NCBI GenBank assembly: GCA_902557935.1
Contig: CACECJ010000001.1
Span: 124,001-188,000 of the forward strand
Origin: an uncultured Pelagibacteraceae bacterium
GTDB lineage: Bacteria; Pseudomonadota; Alphaproteobacteria; Pelagibacterales; Pelagibacteraceae
Reading direction: 5' to 3'
DNA length: 64,000 bases
The notes under the pieces were generated by a model, which had not been told where the DNA came from, searched no databases, and saw only the letters and a program-made list of their open reading frames with translations. Of the stretch, positions 61,532 to 64,000 are shown piece by piece; within the stretch, counting starts at the first letter, position 1; every line of letters starts with the position of its first letter. The position numbers and the translations under genes were made by a program.

Positions 61532-62401
61532 ATGCTTAAAGGATCAATTGTTGCATTAATAACCCCATTTAAAGATGATAATCTTGATGAAAACACCTAT
61601 AGAAGTTTAATTGATTATCACCTAAATAACGGTACTAATGGTGTAGTCCCCGGCGGCACCACCGGAGAATCTCCCACTTTATCTCATAGTGAACACAAAA
61701 AAATTATAGAGATAGCGGTTAAAGAATGTAGTGGAAAAATACCTGTGATAGCTGGGACCGGATCTAATTCAACGGATGAAGCTGTTGAACTATCTCAATA
61801 CGCAGAAAAAGCTGGTTCAGATGCATTATTAGTTGTTACACCATATTACAACAAACCAACTCAAGAGGGCTTGTACCATCATTATAAAAAGATAAATGAT
61901 AGTGTTGGAATACCAATTATAATTTATAACATTCCTTCAAGATCAGTAATAGATATGTCAGTTGAAACAATGAGTAAATTATATGAACTAAAAAACATAG
62001 CAGGTGTAAAAGATGCAACTGGTGACTTAAATAGGGTAGATCAGCAATTAAAAGCAATGGGAAAAGATTTTATTCAGCTTACTGGAAATGACGATAATGC
62101 TCTTGAGTTTAATAAAAGAGGCGGAGTAGGAGCTATTGGAGTCACAGCAAATATAGCTGCAAAAATTTCTTCTGATTTTCAGAAAGCTTGTGAGCAAAAA
62201 AGTGAAGAAGCAGAAACTTTAGATAAGCTCTTACAACCTTTACATTCAGCATTATTTATTGAAAGCAATCCATCACCTGTAAAATATGCAGCATCATTAT
62301 TAGGTATGTGCAATCCATCTGTTAGATTGCCATTAGTTGAAATTAGAGAAGAAACAAAAAAGAAAGTTTCAGAAGCACTTAAAGTAGCTAAATTACTTTA
62401 A
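61532..62401 (+). CDS. dapA: 4-hydroxy-tetrahydrodipicolinate synthase
   Basis: DapA condenses pyruvate and aspartate semialdehyde in lysine/diaminopimelate synthesis. [57 protein letters not shown] and [12 protein letters not shown] carry the active-site features. The Schiff-base Lys lies in [12 protein letters not shown]. The length of 289 aa is normal. It is divergent from slt and overlaps smpB by one base. Confidence 0.97.
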   Translation: MLKGSIVALITPFKDDNLDENTYRSLIDYHLNNGTNGVVPGGTTGESPTLSHSEHKKIIEIAVKECSGKIPVIAGTGSNSTDEAVELSQYAEKAGSDALLVVTPYYNKPTQEGLYHHYKKINDSVGIPIIIYNIPSRSVIDMSVETMSKLYELKNIAGVKDATGDLNRVDQQLKAMGKDFIQLTGNDDNALEFNKRGGVGAIGVTANIAAKISSDFQKACEQKSEEAETLDKLLQPLHSALFIESNPSPVKYAASLLGMCNPSVRLPLVEIREETKKKVSEALKVAKLL

Positions 62402-62874
62402 TGAAACACAATGTAGCGCACGGAAGAAAAATAATTTGTTTAAATAGAAAAGCCAGTTTTAATTATTTTTTTTTAGAAACTTTAGAGGCAGGTATTTCCT
62501 TAAAAGGATCAGAAGTTAAATCACTTAGAGAGGGCAAAGGAAGCATTGCAGACTCATACGCTATAGATAATAACGGTGAATTGTTTTTAATTAATTCTCA
62601 TATTCCACTTTACAGACAATCATCTTATAACAACCATAATCCTAAAGGGGAAAGAAAACTTCTTTTAAAGAGGCGAGAAATTAATAAGTTAATAGGAAGA
62701 ATACATCAGGAAGGTTTAACTATTATTCCTATTAAGATGTATTTTGTTAAAGGTAAAGTAAAAATTGAAATTGCAGTTGCAAAAGGAAAAAAACTTTTTG
62801 ATAAAAGACAAGTAAAGAAAAAAAGAGATTGGAATAGAGAAAAAGCTAGACTTCTAAGCAGAAATAACAAATGA
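62401..62874 (+). CDS. smpB: SsrA-binding protein SmpB
   Basis: SmpB escorts tmRNA to stalled ribosomes. The motifs [39 protein letters not shown] and the C-terminal [23 protein letters not shown] are standard. The length of 157 aa is normal. Overlaps are one base with dapA and 4 bp with folK. Confidence 0.98.
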   Translation: MKHNVAHGRKIICLNRKASFNYFFLETLEAGISLKGSEVKSLREGKGSIADSYAIDNNGELFLINSHIPLYRQSSYNNHNPKGERKLLLKRREINKLIGRIHQEGLTIIPIKMYFVKGKVKIEIAVAKGKKLFDKRQVKKKRDWNREKARLLSRNNK

Positions 62875-63389
62875 TACATTTAAACCTAGGTTCAAATCTT
62901 AATTCTGTTTACGGATCCAGGTCTGATAATATTTCTATTGCGCTTAATTTATTAATTGAAGCAAAAATTAAAATAAAAAAAATTTCAAACTTTTACGAAA
63001 CACCATCTTACCCAAATTTAAATTTCCCTAAATTTTTAAATATTGGAATTTTAGCTTACTATGAAAGGGATTTTTTTAAACTTTTGAACGTTATTAGACT
63101 AATAGAGAAAAAAATTGGTAGAATCAAAACCAAAAAAAATGAACCACGAGTAATAGATATTGATATCATTGATTTTAATGGTCTTGTTAAAAGATCAAAT
63201 AATTTAATATTGCCTCACCCAAGAGCACATATTAGAAATTTTGTTTTATTTCCAATATTAGAAATTGATCCTAAATGGTCACATCCAATTATTAAGAAAA
63301 ATGCCCAATTTTTAATAAATAATTTAAATCAAAAATCTCGTATTGAGATTACAAGATTGTATAAAAGTGTTAAAATAAGACATGATTAA
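62871..63389 (+). CDS. folK: 2-amino-4-hydroxy-6-hydroxymethyldihydropteridine pyrophosphokinase
   Basis: FolK transfers pyrophosphate from ATP in folate synthesis. [46 protein letters not shown] and [21 protein letters not shown] match the family blocks. The length of 172 aa is typical. It overlaps the RelA/SpoT gene by 8 bp. Confidence 0.93.
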   Translation: MIHLNLGSNLNSVYGSRSDNISIALNLLIEAKIKIKKISNFYETPSYPNLNFPKFLNIGILAYYERDFFKLLNVIRLIEKKIGRIKTKKNEPRVIDIDIIDFNGLVKRSNNLILPHPRAHIRNFVLFPILEIDPKWSHPIIKKNAQFLINNLNQKSRIEITRLYKSVKIRHD

Positions 63390-64000
63390 CAATTACGAAT
63401 TAATTAATCAAATAAAGTCATATAACAAGTTCTTAAATTCTGAATCATTAAATAAGGCTTATAAATTTGCTTTGGATGCCCACCAAAATCAAAAAAGAGA
63501 TGAGGGAGTCCCTTATATTATTCATCCCGTAGCTGTAGCTAAAATACTTACAGAATTAAAATTAGATAGCGCAACTATCACAACTGGTTTGTTGCATGAT
63601 ACAATTGAAGATACAAACGTTACTTATTCAACTGTAAAAAAAGAATTTGGAGAAGAAGTCGCTAATTTAGTTGAGGGAGTTACTAAAATATCTGCGTTAG
63701 AAAATAAAGCATCGAGCGATTCAAAGGCTGAAAATTTTAGAAAATTAATTTTGGCAACTTCCAAAGATATAAGGGTTTTACTTGTAAAACTTGCAGATAG
63801 ATTGCACAACATGAGAACTATAAAATATGTAAAAGATAAAAATAAGATAATTAGAAAAGCAAAAGAAACAATGGAAATATATGCGCCATTAGCTGATCGA
63901 ATGGGCATGAATAGAATTAGAGATGAATTAGAGGATCTTTCATTCTCAGTACTTAATAAACCTGCTAGAGATTTAATCATAGAAAGGTTAAATTTTATTA
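63382..64000 (+). CDS. spoT: RelA/SpoT-type (p)ppGpp metabolic enzyme (3' truncated by window)
   Basis: The gene is not in the ORF track because it runs off the right edge; only its shadow (63624-63980 minus) is listed. Translation from ATG 63382 gives at least 206 residues. The HD hydrolase domain has YIIHPVAVAKIL, GLLHDTIEDT (His-Asp at about 72-73) and LADRLHNMRTIKYV, then the IYAPLADRMGM turn towards the synthetase domain. The intact HD site suggests a bifunctional Rsh able to hydrolyse (p)ppGpp. Synthetase residues lie outside the window. Confidence 0.93.
   Translation, partial: MINNYELINQIKSYNKFLNSESLNKAYKFALDAHQNQKRDEGVPYIIHPVAVAKILTELKLDSATITTGLLHDTIEDTNVTYSTVKKEFGEEVANLVEGVTKISALENKASSDSKAENFRKLILATSKDIRVLLVKLADRLHNMRTIKYVKDKNKIIRKAKETMEIYAPLADRMGMNRIRDELEDLSFSVLNKPARDLIIERLNFI

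Noticed and set aside
63624-63980. 118-aa reverse ORF at the right edge
   Set aside because: It is antisense to the RelA/SpoT HD domain.

Overview
The window is a low-GC, very densely packed alphaproteobacterial chromosome segment. It most likely comes from a SAR11 (Pelagibacterales) bacterium. The reasons are strong A+T bias with Lys/Ile/Asn-rich proteins, intergenic gaps of often 0-10 bp, repeated TAATG/ATGA stop-start overlaps, convergent genes that overlap at their stops, and a TPP riboswitch in front of a ThiV-type SSS transporter. No rRNA, insertion sequence, prophage or CRISPR array was seen.

Layout. (1) 1-5.1 kb is a more accessory stretch. It holds the 3' part of an UMF1-type MFS transporter, a glycerophosphodiester phosphodiesterase-like gene, a small membrane-protein gene bracketed by an imperfect 17-bp direct repeat, tRNA-Leu, a GNAT-like acetyltransferase, a polysaccharide deacetylase and NAD kinase. 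(2) 5.0-7.6 kb holds tRNA-Thr, rlmB, then tRNA-Tyr, tRNA-Gly, tuf and tRNA-Trp. (3) 7.6-34.7 kb is one almost unbroken information-processing array, all on the + strand: secE-nusG-rplKAJL-rpoBC, rpsL-rpsG-fusA, the S10, spc and alpha operons, secY and adk. Its control points are visible as an attenuator-like hairpin before rpoB, a promoter and structured leader before rpsL, and an internal promoter before rpsM. rpmD is absent from its usual place. (4) 34.7-47.2 kb is housekeeping metabolism: rluC, lipB, mgtE, panC, galU, ugd, a RidA-family gene, topA, plsY, a pyrC-like gene that lacks the HxH metal site, pyrB and ruvX. (5) 47.3-54.9 kb has gatCAB, an O-methyltransferase, trhO, a MATE exporter, and an amino-acid ABC permease and binding protein without a local ATPase. 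(6) 55-58.2 kb is the best regulatory segment. umuDC sits behind a promoter with a GAAC-N7-GAAC element, which matches the alphaproteobacterial LexA box. It is followed by a compact TPP riboswitch and its SSS transporter, with a consensus-like promoter embedded in the 3' end of umuC. (7) 58.2-64 kb has rarD, tRNA-Ser, a lytic transglycosylase, dapA, smpB, folK and the start of a RelA/SpoT gene that runs off the window. The ORF track missed that last gene.

I did not find a clearly new multi-gene system. The points most worth a second look are the SOS-type and TPP-riboswitch junction around umuDC/thiV, the degenerate pyrC beside pyrB, the altered second zinc site in RpoC, the structured rpsL leader, and the repeat-bracketed small ORF near tRNA-Leu.
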